This document shows, in pieces, positions 21,973 through 30,770 of a stretch of DNA of 37,458 bases. The DNA is from Betaproteobacteria bacterium. Lineage in GTDB: Bacteria; Pseudomonadota; Gammaproteobacteria; Burkholderiales; SG8-41. Each line of letters begins with the position of its first letter. Within the stretch, counting starts at the first letter, position 1. The DNA lies in assembly GCA_016183675.1 (NCBI GenBank), contig JACPEF010000195.1:1-37458 (forward strand), given 5' to 3'. The position numbers and the translations under genes were made by a program. Under the pieces are notes generated by a model, which saw only the letters and a program-made list of their open reading frames with translations, was not told the origin of the DNA and did not search any database.

Positions 21973-22291
21973 CCGCCGTAGCCGCATGGCTGCGAGGCTG
22001 CGAGCGTTTTTCTTCAAGCCAGCGCGCGGCCTGCGCCGGGCATTCCTCGAGCACGTCCCGCGGCACGAGTTTGAACACGAGTCAGATGCCGACCGGCAGG
22101 AGGATCAGCTCGTCCACGTAACCCAGCACCGGGATGAAATCGGGTATCAGGTCCATCGGGCTGAAGGCGTAGGCGACAAGCGCCACCACGAGCGCCTTGG
22201 CGATGAAGGGCGTACGCGCGTGGCGCGTGCAGAACCACAGCGCAACGATCTCGCCCTTCAACCGCCGCGCCCATTCCCTCAGTCGGCTCAT
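21902..22291 (-). pseudogene. DUF1232/YkvA family protein with in-frame TGA
   Basis: [69 protein letters not shown]-[TGA 22082-22084]-LVFKLVPRDVLEECPAQAARWLEEKRSQPRSHAATAVIVAVWLAALWLAWRWAESWLAY-TGA; start overlaps rimO stop as ATGA. Confidence 0.85.
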
Positions 22292-23610
22292 CGGGAGACA
22301 ACGTCGGCCCAAAGGTCGTGGGCGTCGGCGCGCGTCACCCGCACGGTTGCGAATTCACCGGCCTTGAGCCTGGGCGAGGGTGAGATGCCTACCGTTCCAT
22401 CGATCTCCGGCGCATCGGCGCTGCTGCGCGCGATGGCGCCATCGGCGTTGACTTCGTCAACCAGCACGGTGAGGGTCTTACCCACCCTGCGCTTGAGACG
22501 CCGCGCGCTGATCTTCTCCTGTAGCTTCATGAAACGCGCACGCCGCTCCTGCTTCAATTCCTCCGGCACGTGGCCGGGGAGAGCGTTGGCCGCTGCACCC
22601 TCCACCGGGGAGTAGGCGAAACAGCCGACCCGGTCGAGCTCCGCTTCCTCGAGGAACGCGAGCAGTTCCTCGAACTCGGCCCCGCTCTCGCCGGGGAAGC
22701 CGACGATGAAGGTGCTGCGGATCGTGATGCCCGAACAGATCTCGCGCCAGTTCCGGATACGCGCGAGGTTGTCCTCCGCGCTCGCGGGGCGCTTCATGAG
22801 CTTGAGTATGCGACGGCTCGCGTGCTGGAAAGGCACGTCAAGGTAGGGCAGGAGTTTCCCCTCCGCCATCAGCGGCACGACCTCGTCCACGTGCGGGTAG
22901 GGGTAAACGTAGTGCAGCCGCACCCAGACGCCCAGCTCGCCCAGCGCGCGAGCGAGGTCGGTCATGCGGGTTTTCAACGGCCGGCCGCGCCAGAAGCCAG
23001 TGCGGTACTTCACGTCCACCCCGTAGGCGCTGGTGTCCTGCGAGATGACGAGCAGTTCTTTCACGCCCGCTGTCACGAGGTTTTCCGCTTCCTGCATCAG
23101 TTCGCCGATCGGGCGGCTCGCGAGATCGCCGCGCAGGGACGGGATGATGCAGAAGGTGCAGCGGTGGTTGCAGCCCTCGGCGATCTTGAGATAGGCATAG
23201 TGCCGCGGCGTGAGCTTGATGCCCTGCGGCGGGATGAGGCTCGTGAACGGGTCGTGCGGCTGCGGCAGGTGCTCGTGCACCGCGCGCATCACTGCCTCGG
23301 TCGCGTGCGGGCCGGTCACCGCGAGCACGCGCGGGTGGGTCTTCTTCACGATGTCGCCCTTGGCGCCGAGGCAGCCGGTGACGATCACCCGGCCGTTTTC
23401 CGCAAGCGCCTCGCCGATCGCCTCGAGTGATTCTCTGATCGCGTCGTCGATGAAGCCGCAAGTGTTGACGACGACGAGGTCGGCGTCCTCGTAACTCGGA
23501 GCGACCGCGTAGCCCTCGGCACGCAACTGCGTGAGGACGCGCTCCGAGTCAACCAGCGCCTTGGGACAGCCGAGCGAGACGAAGCCGACCTTGGGGGACG
23601 CTTGCGGCAC
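22288..23610 (-). CDS. rimO: Ribosomal protein S12 methylthiotransferase RimO
   Basis: [27 protein letters not shown]...radical [26 protein letters not shown]...TRAD. Confidence 0.96.
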   Translation of the reverse strand: MPQASPKVGFVSLGCPKALVDSERVLTQLRAEGYAVAPSYEDADLVVVNTCGFIDDAIRESLEAIGEALAENGRVIVTGCLGAKGDIVKKTHPRVLAVTGPHATEAVMRAVHEHLPQPHDPFTSLIPPQGIKLTPRHYAYLKIAEGCNHRCTFCIIPSLRGDLASRPIGELMQEAENLVTAGVKELLVISQDTSAYGVDVKYRTGFWRGRPLKTRMTDLARALGELGVWVRLHYVYPYPHVDEVVPLMAEGKLLPYLDVPFQHASRRILKLMKRPASAEDNLARIRNWREICSGITIRSTFIVGFPGESGAEFEELLAFLEEAELDRVGCFAYSPVEGAAANALPGHVPEELKQERRARFMKLQEKISARRLKRRVGKTLTVLVDEVNADGAIARSSADAPEIDGTVGISPSPRLKAGEFATVRVTRADAHDLWADVVSR

Positions 23611-23637
23611 TTCGGGAAGAGGGGGCGTCAGCCCCGC

Positions 23638-24264
23638 TCAGCTCTTGCCCTCGCCGGTTTCGGGCTTTTGGTCTTCGTTCCTGGCCGGCTCGGAGGTACG
23701 GGCTTCGGTGCCCTGGCGGTAGGCACCGCCGGCGAAATCGGGGAAAGGGAAGCTGCCGAAGAGATTGCGGGTCTGTCGCTGCAGCTGCAGCTGCATTTCC
23801 ATGAAGGCGTTGGCGCTCTGCTCGAGATAGCGGCCCATCAGCCCCTGGATCGCGGGTCCCTGCATCCTGACGAACTCGCTCCAGGCATCGGAGTTGAGCA
23901 TCGGATTCTCGCCATAAATCTGCCGCGACTGGTCCTGCAGCCGCTTCTGGATTTCGATGAAGGTCTGGATGTTCTTCTCGAGGTAGCTGCCCATCATCCC
24001 CTGCATGGCGTTGCCGTAGAACCGAATGATCTGGGAGAGCATGTCGCTCGAGAACATCGGGGCACCGGCGGTTTCCTCTTCCAGGATGATCTGCAGCAGG
24101 ATGGCGCGCGTCAGATCTTCGTGGGTCTTGGCGTCCTCCACCTTGAAGTCAACCTGCTCCAACACCAGCTTCTTGACGTCCACGAGCGTGATGTAACTGC
24201 TTGTTTCGGTGTCGTAAAGCCGGCGGTTGGGATACTTCTTGATGATCCTGGGCTGTTGCGTCAT
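23638..24264 (-). CDS. phaR: Polyhydroxyalkanoate synthesis repressor PhaR
   Basis: RIIKKYPNRRLYDTETSSYITLVDVKKLVLEQVDFKVEDAKTHEDLTRAILLQIILEEE is the PhaR N-terminal DNA-binding domain. Confidence 0.96.
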   Translation of the reverse strand: MTQQPRIIKKYPNRRLYDTETSSYITLVDVKKLVLEQVDFKVEDAKTHEDLTRAILLQIILEEETAGAPMFSSDMLSQIIRFYGNAMQGMMGSYLEKNIQTFIEIQKRLQDQSRQIYGENPMLNSDAWSEFVRMQGPAIQGLMGRYLEQSANAFMEMQLQLQRQTRNLFGSFPFPDFAGGAYRQGTEARTSEPARNEDQKPETGEGKS

Positions 24265-24297
24265 GATGACCCGCCCCCCTCGAGGAAACGTATATTA

Positions 24298-24308
24298 TTG
24301 CAGAGCAA
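24298..24308. promoter_or_regulatory. Candidate PhaR operator upstream of phaR
   Basis: TTGC-AGA-GCAA dyad 34 bp upstream of the phaR ATG, with a further TTGCAAT at 24317-24323. Confidence 0.5.
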
Positions 24309-24452
24309 CGCCGGCATTGCAATCTAAGGGTTTGAAAAATCTCGGTAAATCAACAGGATCCGCGGGGGCGATGATCAACGTTGGCGGTGCAGCAAAAAAG
24401 CTCGCCTGACCAACGGAGATCGCCACCACTCACCGCTTACTGCGCCCGGCTT

Positions 24453-25196
24453 CTAATACATATGCTGGCCGCCGTTGATCGCGAGGTTGGCGCCGGTGAT
24501 GAAGGCTGCGTCATCGGTACACAGGTACGCGACCAGCGCCGCGACTTCTTCCGGCCTGCCGAGCCGTCCCATCGGAATCTGGGGAATGATCTTGGTGTCG
24601 AGAATATCCTTGGCTACCGCCAGCACCATCTTCGTCCCGATGTAACCCGGCGAGACCGTGTTGACGGTTACGCCCTTGCGCGCGACCTCCTGCGCGAGGG
24701 CTTTGGTGAAGCCGTGCATACCTGCTTTCGCGGCGGAGTAGTTGCTCTGGCCGAACTGGCCTTTCTGCCCGTTGATCGACGAGATGTTGATGATGCGGCC
24801 CCAGCCGCGGTCCACCATGCCATCGCACACGGGCTTCGTCATGTTGAACACGCTGTCGAGGTTGGTGCGCATGACCGCGTCCCAGTCGAGCTTGCCCATC
24901 TTCCTGAAGGTTGCGTCGCGCGTGATGCCGGCGTTGTTCACGAGGATGTCCACCGCCCCGACCTCGGACTGGATCTTCCCCGCCGCCTTCTGGCAGGTGT
25001 CGAAATTGGTGACGTCCACCTGCACCGCGCTGAAGTCGAAGCCCTGGGCCTTCATGTCCTTCACCCATTGGTCGGCCCTGGTGTTGCCGGGGGAATACGT
25101 CGCGACGACCCTGTGCCCGGCTTTCGCGAGCCGCATGCAGATGGCTTCGCCGATTCCCCCCATTCCACCGGTAACGACTGCCACGCGTTGTGCCAT
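24453..25196 (-). CDS. phaB: Acetoacetyl-CoA reductase
   Basis: RVAVVTGGMGGIGEAICMRLAKAGHRVVATYS...INISSINGQKGQFGQSNYSAAKAGMHGFTKALAQE...GGQHMY. Confidence 0.95.
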   Translation of the reverse strand: MAQRVAVVTGGMGGIGEAICMRLAKAGHRVVATYSPGNTRADQWVKDMKAQGFDFSAVQVDVTNFDTCQKAAGKIQSEVGAVDILVNNAGITRDATFRKMGKLDWDAVMRTNLDSVFNMTKPVCDGMVDRGWGRIINISSINGQKGQFGQSNYSAAKAGMHGFTKALAQEVARKGVTVNTVSPGYIGTKMVLAVAKDILDTKIIPQIPMGRLGRPEEVAALVAYLCTDDAAFITGANLAINGGQHMY

Positions 25197-25271
25197 GGTT
25201 GCTCTCCTCGTTGACAGCTTACTTGACCGAAGCTAACGGCATCCCGCGGCGCCCCGTTGAGGGAGGTCAAG

Positions 25272-27011
25272 TTACCCGCATTTTTCCTTGACGTAGCGTC
25301 CCGGGGCGGGCTCGATATCGCGATAGCGCCCGCTGCCAAGCACGCCACGGGAAGCAACGCGACTGCCGCCGAACGGGGCGAGCCACGCGCTCCAGTGCGT
25401 CCACCAGCTACCCTGATGCGACGCGGCTCCCGCGAGCCATCGTTGCGGATCCTCCTCCTGTGCCGGGTTGAGCCAGTAATTGCGGCGGTTCTTCGAGGCC
25501 GGGTTCACGATCCCGGCGATGTGCCCGCTCGCCGCCAGCACGAAGTCGATTCTACCTTCAAGCAGGCGCGTGCCGGCGTAGGCCGTCTTCCACGGCACGA
25601 TGTGGTCCTCGCGAGTGGCGAGCACATAGGCGGGCATATCGAGCCGGCCCAAGTCCACCGGCACCCCGCACAGGGTGAGCTTGCCCGGCACGCGCAGGTT
25701 GTTCTCCAGGTACATGTTGCGCACGTAATAGGCGTACATCGTACCCGGCAAATTGGTGCTGTCGCCGTTCCAGTAGAGCAGGTCGAATGCCTCCGGCGTG
25801 CGCCCCTTGAGATAGTTGTTCACCACATAGTGCCAGATGAGATCGTTCGCGCGCAGGCTCGCGAAGGTGAGCGCGAGTTCGCGCCCGTGCAGCACGCCGC
25901 CTTCCGCAAAATCCTGCTCGCGCTTGCGCACGTAGGGCTCATCCACGAAGACGCCGAGCTCGCCGGTGTCGCTGAAGTCGAGCATGCCCGCGAGGAGAGT
26001 GAGGCTTGCCGCGGGGTTCGCCCCTTTGGCGCGCAGCACGGCGAGCGCCGAGCCGAGCAGCGTGCCGCCGACGCAAAAGCCGAGCGCGTTGACCTGCTCG
26101 ACCCTGCAGACTTCAGCCGCCACGGTCAGCGCGCTGATCACACCGTGGTCGAGATAATCATCCCACGTCGCGCGCCCCATCTCTTGCGGCATGTTGCGCC
26201 ACGACACCATGAACACCGTATGGCCCCGCTCCACGGCGAATCGCACGAACGAGTTCTCGGGCTGCAGGTCGAGGATGTAGTACTTGTTGATGCAGGGAGG
26301 CACCATCACCAGCGGCCGCTCGAACACGGTCTCGGTGGCGGGGCGGTACTGGATGAGCTGCATGAAGTCGTTTTCATGGATCACCGCCCCCGGACTGATG
26401 GCCAGGTTGCGCCCGACCTCGAATGCGCTCTCGTCGGTCATCGAGATCATGCCCTTCCCGAGATCGGCGGCGAGGTTCCGCAATCCGCGCGCGACGCTTT
26501 CGCCCTCGGTGTCGGCCGCGACCTTGAGCGCCTCGGGATTGCTCCAGGCGAAGTTGGCGGGCGACATCGCGTCGATGAACTGCCGGGCGAAGAAATCGAG
26601 CTTCTTCTTGGTGTGGGGCTCGAGCTTGGCGCTGTCCACGACTTCTTTGAGCCACCGTGCGGCGAGCAGGTAGGACTGCGCCAAGTACTCGAAATAGGGC
26701 TCCTCGCGCCATTCGGGCGCGCGGAACCGGCGGTCTGCGGGGTCGGGCTCGATGACCGGCTGCGGCGGTGCGTCGCGCCGCGGCAGCGCGTAACTTGCCC
26801 ACAGCTCGAGCTGCATCCGGTAGTAGCGGTTCTGGATCTCGAGCCAGTGCCCGCGGTTCTGAGCGAGGCCGGCGGTGAGCGACCTCACGATCTCGGCAAC
26901 GTCGAAACTCGCGTTGATCCCGAGCGGCCGTACCACGCGCTCGAGCAGGCTGCGGTTGAGGGCGTCAATCCGCTCGCGCGTGGTGTCGGGGCCGTCAGCG
27001 GAGCGACTCAT
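25272..27011 (-). CDS. phaC: Class I polyhydroxyalkanoate synthase
   Basis: Lipase-box-like GFCVGGTLL; PPCINKYYILDLQPENSFVRFAVERGHTVFMVSWRN; GHIAGIVNP; start taken at MSRSADGPDTT. Confidence 0.96.
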   Translation of the reverse strand: MSRSADGPDTTRERIDALNRSLLERVVRPLGINASFDVAEIVRSLTAGLAQNRGHWLEIQNRYYRMQLELWASYALPRRDAPPQPVIEPDPADRRFRAPEWREEPYFEYLAQSYLLAARWLKEVVDSAKLEPHTKKKLDFFARQFIDAMSPANFAWSNPEALKVAADTEGESVARGLRNLAADLGKGMISMTDESAFEVGRNLAISPGAVIHENDFMQLIQYRPATETVFERPLVMVPPCINKYYILDLQPENSFVRFAVERGHTVFMVSWRNMPQEMGRATWDDYLDHGVISALTVAAEVCRVEQVNALGFCVGGTLLGSALAVLRAKGANPAASLTLLAGMLDFSDTGELGVFVDEPYVRKREQDFAEGGVLHGRELALTFASLRANDLIWHYVVNNYLKGRTPEAFDLLYWNGDSTNLPGTMYAYYVRNMYLENNLRVPGKLTLCGVPVDLGRLDMPAYVLATREDHIVPWKTAYAGTRLLEGRIDFVLAASGHIAGIVNPASKNRRNYWLNPAQEEDPQRWLAGAASHQGSWWTHWSAWLAPFGGSRVASRGVLGSGRYRDIEPAPGRYVKEKCG

Positions 27012-27205
27012 GAGATACGGATGGAGCGTCGTGTCGGGCGGTGACCGGAGGCCGGGCACATTGCAAGACGGCGAAAGCGGGGAGACGCCGCCCGACCCAT
27101 ATATGCTAGCAACTGCCTGCCGGTTTGTCGTGCCGGCGCGCGGCGCCGGAATCGCACCGTCGCGGTGCGCGTCTTGCTGCAGGGGCGGGGCAGAAGGCGG
27201 GCGTT

Positions 27206-27982
27206 TCAGGCGGTGGAGTGCGCAAGCTCGCCCACCAGCCAGATGGTGGCCACGCCGAGGGCGATCAGAGCGACCTGCTGCACGGTCGCGTGCAATTCGG
27301 GGCGCCTGTGAAGGCCGGGGATCAAGTCGGCCACCGATACGTAGAGCATGCTCGCAACGGCGAGCCCGAGCAGCGGTGGTATCCATTGCTCCATGGTCTG
27401 CAGCGCGAAATAAGCGAGCACGCCGCCCGCCACCATCGCAGCGCTCGAGAGCAGGTTGAGCAGCAGGGCGCGGGTCCTCGTGTAGCCCGAATGCAGGAGG
27501 ATCAGGAAATCGCCCACTTCCTGCGGGATCTCGTGGGCGATGATGGCGAGCGCGGTGACGATGCCCAGCTCATGGTTGGCGAGAAACGCCGCGGCGATCA
27601 GCACGCCATCCACGAAATTGTGAAAGGTGTCGCCGATCATGATCATCATGCCGCTGCGGCCGTGGTCGTGCGTGACCTGCGGCGGATCGTGCGCTTCGCA
27701 CTGTTCCACATGGCAGTGACGCCACAGCACTAGCTTCTCCAGCACGAAGAACACCAGGATGCCGGCAAGGATCGTAGCCGCCATCTGCTCCAGGCTGTCG
27801 GACCTGCCGAATGCTTCGGGCAACAGATCGAGAAACACCGCGCCGAGCAGGGCCCCCACCGCGTAGCTGATCAGCACTGGCACGTGGCTGATGCGCGCAT
27901 TGAGCGCAACGGCTCCCGCGGCGACAACGGAGAGAATCCCGCCCGCCACGGTCGACACGAGAATCCAGGTGAATGCGCTCAT
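27206..27982 (-). CDS. ZIP family metal transporter
   Basis: HNFVDGVLIAAAF and AIIAHEIPQEVGDFLILLHSG motifs; start ATG overlaps the pgeF ORF stop (ATGA). Confidence 0.92.
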   Translation of the reverse strand: MSAFTWILVSTVAGGILSVVAAGAVALNARISHVPVLISYAVGALLGAVFLDLLPEAFGRSDSLEQMAATILAGILVFFVLEKLVLWRHCHVEQCEAHDPPQVTHDHGRSGMMIMIGDTFHNFVDGVLIAAAFLANHELGIVTALAIIAHEIPQEVGDFLILLHSGYTRTRALLLNLLSSAAMVAGGVLAYFALQTMEQWIPPLLGLAVASMLYVSVADLIPGLHRRPELHATVQQVALIALGVATIWLVGELAHSTA

Positions 27983-28905
27983 GCTGGGATTTTCAGTTCT
28001 TCCGCTGACCGGCGCGCGTTGCGCATCCGCGTCGAGCGAAGCGCGCAATTATACGTGATCCAGCACCCTGTCGGACCTGACGGTCCGACAGGCTGCTTAC
28101 ATTCCTTCCTGCCGTTTTCGTGCGGGCGGTCTTGCCCAAGGAATTTATCGGATCTTGATCCGATAAATTCCTCGCGCCAGATCAGCGCCGCCATGCGGCC
28201 CGTCGTCTTGTCGCGGCGGTAGGAAAAGAACCGCGCGGCGTCGGTGTAGGTGCACACGCCGCCCCCGTGGATGCTTTCAACGCCGGCCCGCCGCAGGCGC
28301 TGGCGCGCGAGCAGGAAGAGGTCGGCGAGCCATTTCCCGGGCACGTGCGGCGCGAAAGCGGCGGCGGCTTGCGGAACGCGCGCGATGAACGCGTTGCGCA
28401 CGTCGGGCCCGACTTCGAACGCGCCGGAGCCGATTCCGGGACCGAGGTAGGCAAGAAGCTCGCCCGGATCACGCGCGAGCGCGCTTACCGTGTTTTCGAT
28501 CACTCCACCAACCAGCCCGCGCCAGCCCGCGTGCGCGATCGCCACCACGGACCCGGCGCGATCTGTAAACAGGACCGGCACGCAGTCCGCGATCATCACC
28601 ACGCATACGGTTCCTGCGCCGCGCGCGATGCTCGCATCGGCTTCTGTTGCGCCGGTGATCGCGTCCGCGTCGGCGACCCCGATGCCGTGCACCTGCCGCA
28701 GCCACTTCGGCTCCTGCGGCAGGGCGGCGCGCAGGCGCGCACGGTTGGCGGCGACCGCCCGCGGGTCGTCCCCGGCGCGCAAGCCGAGATTGAAGCTGGC
28801 GAAAGGACCACCGCTCACCCCTCCGGCGCGGGTCGTGATGACCGCCTTCACGTTCGCCGGCGCGGGCCAATCGGGGACGATCCAGTCGGGATGCAAGGAA
28901 TTCAT
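27979..28905 (-). CDS. pgeF: PgeF/YfiH laccase-domain protein, C-terminally extended by 64 codons
   Basis: VITTRAGGVSGGPFASFNLGLRAGDDP...RQVHG...AIAHAGWRGLVGGVIENTV...YLGPGIGSGAFEVG...TGRMAALIWR; residues after IWR are encoded by a repeat-like hairpin region. Confidence 0.92.
   Translation of the reverse strand: MNSLHPDWIVPDWPAPANVKAVITTRAGGVSGGPFASFNLGLRAGDDPRAVAANRARLRAALPQEPKWLRQVHGIGVADADAITGATEADASIARGAGTVCVVMIADCVPVLFTDRAGSVVAIAHAGWRGLVGGVIENTVSALARDPGELLAYLGPGIGSGAFEVGPDVRNAFIARVPQAAAAFAPHVPGKWLADLFLLARQRLRRAGVESIHGGGVCTYTDAARFFSYRRDKTTGRMAALIWREEFIGSRSDKFLGQDRPHENGRKECKQPVGPSGPTGCWITYNCALRSTRMRNARRSAEELKIPA
28067..28172. repeat. Double-hairpin repeat-like element within the 3' end of pgeF
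   Basis: CCTGTCGGACC-TGAC-GGTCCGACAGG (28067-28092) and AGGAATTTATCGGATC-TT-GATCCGATAAATTCCT (28139-28172), both perfect stems. Confidence 0.75.
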
Positions 28906-29852
28906 TTCACTGCTTGAGCGCGGAGTGATGCGATCAGCCGCCGCATGTCGGCGGGCGGCGCGACGCGCCAGTTCATCGTTCGCCGCGTCTGCGGATGAAG
29001 CAGCGCCAGGCGTTCCGCATGCAGCGCCTGCCGCGGGAAGGCGAGCGCCGCATTGCGCTTGCCGTAAGTCGCGTCGCCGATTAGCGGATGGCCCAGCGAA
29101 CTGAGATGCACCCGGATCTGGTGCGTGCGCCCGGTCTCGAGCCGGCAGCGCAGCAGCGTGGCGTTGAGGTAGCGTTCGATCACCTCATAATGCGTCACGG
29201 CGTGCCGGCCGCGCGCGAGCGCCGCCATTCGGGTGCGCTTGACGGGATGGCGGCCGATCGGAACTTCGATCTTCCCGTCGCGCGCCACGCGCCCGTGCAC
29301 CACGGCGAGGTACTCGCGCCTCACGCTGCGCGCCTGGAGCTGGCGCACGAGGTCGGTCTGAGCGGGAAGCGTCTTTGCGACCACCAGCAGGCCGCTCGTG
29401 TCCTGGTCGAGGCGGTGCACGATGCCCGCTCTCGGGATGTTGGCGAGGGCAGGCGCGTGCTGGAGCAGGGCGTTGAGCAGGGTTCCGCTCCAGTTGCCGC
29501 TCCCCGGGTGCACGACGAGCCCCGCTGGCTTGTTGACGACCAGCAGCGCCCCGTCCTCGTAGACGATGTCGAGCGGGATGTTTTCTGCACTTTGCGCGAG
29601 GGTTGCAGGATCGGGAGAGGGGACGATGTCGATAATCTCTCCACCCCGGACCTTTTGCCGCGGGAGCACCGCCCGGCCGTCGAGCGTGGCCCGGCCCGCC
29701 CGGACCCATTGCGCGAGCCGGCTGCGCGAATACTCCGGCAACAAACGAGAAAGCGCCTGGTCCAACCGCAGGCCTGCGCATTCCGCGGGCACCGTAAGCT
29801 TCAGGGGCGCGGGCCCGGGGCGGTTTGCGCTATAATTTTCGGGAGAGTTCAT
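28902..29852 (-). CDS. rluD: 23S rRNA pseudouridine synthase RluD
   Basis: S4-like RLDQALSRLLPEYSRSRLAQWVRAGRATLDG; GIVHRLDQDTSGLLVVAKT; GRTHQIRVHLSSLGHPLIGD. Upstream ATG at 29861 also possible. Confidence 0.95.
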   Translation of the reverse strand: MNSPENYSANRPGPAPLKLTVPAECAGLRLDQALSRLLPEYSRSRLAQWVRAGRATLDGRAVLPRQKVRGGEIIDIVPSPDPATLAQSAENIPLDIVYEDGALLVVNKPAGLVVHPGSGNWSGTLLNALLQHAPALANIPRAGIVHRLDQDTSGLLVVAKTLPAQTDLVRQLQARSVRREYLAVVHGRVARDGKIEVPIGRHPVKRTRMAALARGRHAVTHYEVIERYLNATLLRCRLETGRTHQIRVHLSSLGHPLIGDATYGKRNAALAFPRQALHAERLALLHPQTRRTMNWRVAPPADMRRLIASLRAQAVK

Positions 29853-30657
29853 GCGGCTCATTCTGCGTCATAGTTTAGCGGTACTCGCCGGTATCCTCAT
29901 GGCGGCGTGCGGCCTGCTGCCGGAACTGGCCGACGAGACCAAGGGCTGGTCGGCGCAGAAGCTCTACGCCGAGGCCAAATCCAACCTCAACAACCGCGAC
30001 TACGAACAGGCGATCAAGTATTACGAGAAGCTCGAATCGCGCTACCCGCACGGCCGCTTCGCGCAGCAGGCGCAGATCGAGATCGCCTATGCGTACTACA
30101 AGGACAGCGAGCCGGCGCAGGCCATCACTGCGGCCGAGCGCTTCATCAAGCTGCATCCCAATCATCCCAACGTCGACTACGTGTATTACCTGCGGGGACT
30201 CGCCAACTTCAACGACGACCTGGGCTGGCTCGGGTACATCAGCGGGCAGGATCTTAGCGAGCGCGATCCGAAAGCGGCCCGCGAAGCATTCGAGGCTTTC
30301 AAGGACCTGGTGACGCGGTTCCCCGACAGCAAGTACACGCCGGATGCGATCGCACGCATGAACTACCTGGTGAACGCGCTCGCGGCACATGAAGTCCACG
30401 TGGCTCGCTATTACATGAAGCGCGGCGCGTACGTCGCCGCGGCCAACCGCGCGCAGACCGCTCTCAAGACCTACCCGCAGGCACCGGCGAACGAGGAAGG
30501 GCTGGTGATCCTGGTCAGGGCTTACGACGCGCTCGGCATGACGGACCTGCGCGACGACGCCGAACGCGTGCTCAAGAAGAACTTTCCCGAAAGCAAGTAC
30601 CTGAAGGGCGACCCCCGCAAGGCGAGCGTGCCCTGGTGGCAATTCTGGAACTGGTAA
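29851..30657 (+). CDS. bamD: Outer membrane protein assembly factor BamD
   Basis: Lipobox-like MAACG; TPR pattern YAEAKSNLNNRDYEQAIKYYEKLESRYPHGRFAQQAQIEIAYAYYK. Confidence 0.95.
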   Translation: MRLILRHSLAVLAGILMAACGLLPELADETKGWSAQKLYAEAKSNLNNRDYEQAIKYYEKLESRYPHGRFAQQAQIEIAYAYYKDSEPAQAITAAERFIKLHPNHPNVDYVYYLRGLANFNDDLGWLGYISGQDLSERDPKAAREAFEAFKDLVTRFPDSKYTPDAIARMNYLVNALAAHEVHVARYYMKRGAYVAAANRAQTALKTYPQAPANEEGLVILVRAYDALGMTDLRDDAERVLKKNFPESKYLKGDPRKASVPWWQFWNW

Positions 30658-30689
30658 TCGCCGACCCCGTCGGCGATTACCAGTTCCAG
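30645..30689. terminator. Perfect 21-bp-stem hairpin spanning the bamD stop codon
   Basis: CTGGAACTGGTAATCGCCGAC-CCC-GTCGGCGATTACCAGTTCCAG; lacks a T-tract so the function is uncertain. Confidence 0.6.
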
Positions 30690-30760
30690 GTTCCAGGTTC
30701 CAGGTTCCGGGTTCGGGGTTTCAACTTTGAACTTTGAACTTTGAACTTTGAACTTTGAAC
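30687..30760. repeat. Two adjacent heptanucleotide tandem arrays, (GTTCCAG)n then (AACTTTG)5
   Basis: CAGGTTCCAGGTTCCAGGTTCCGGGTTCGGGGTTTC followed by AACTTTGAACTTTGAACTTTGAACTTTGAACTTTGAAC. Confidence 0.9.
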
Positions 30761-30770
30761 GTGGCAACGA

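Noticed and set aside
20176-22017. 613-aa minus-strand ORF opposite the DinG/YoaA helicase
   Set aside because: Mirror ORF of a well-supported helicase gene.
22082-22084. Genome-wide TGA=Trp recoding or selenocysteine at this TGA
   Set aside because: TGA is used as a normal stop elsewhere (e.g. the DUF4124 gene, rimO, the prfB frameshift cassette), the expected residue is Trp rather than Cys/Sec, and I saw no SECIS-like hairpin directly after it.
25257-27044. 595-aa plus-strand ORF opposite phaC
   Set aside because: Antisense shadow ORF in high-GC DNA; composition rich in R/H/V/E with no recognisable motifs, while the opposite strand encodes a clear PhaC.
30687-30760. Possible CRISPR array
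   Set aside because: Units are 7 nt and contiguous with no spacers; no cas genes in the window.
30522-30767. 81-aa ORF MPRSKFKVQSSKFKVETPNPEPGTWNLELV...
   Set aside because: Translation of the heptamer arrays (a 7-aa periodic peptide arises from a 7-nt period); no evidence it is a real protein.
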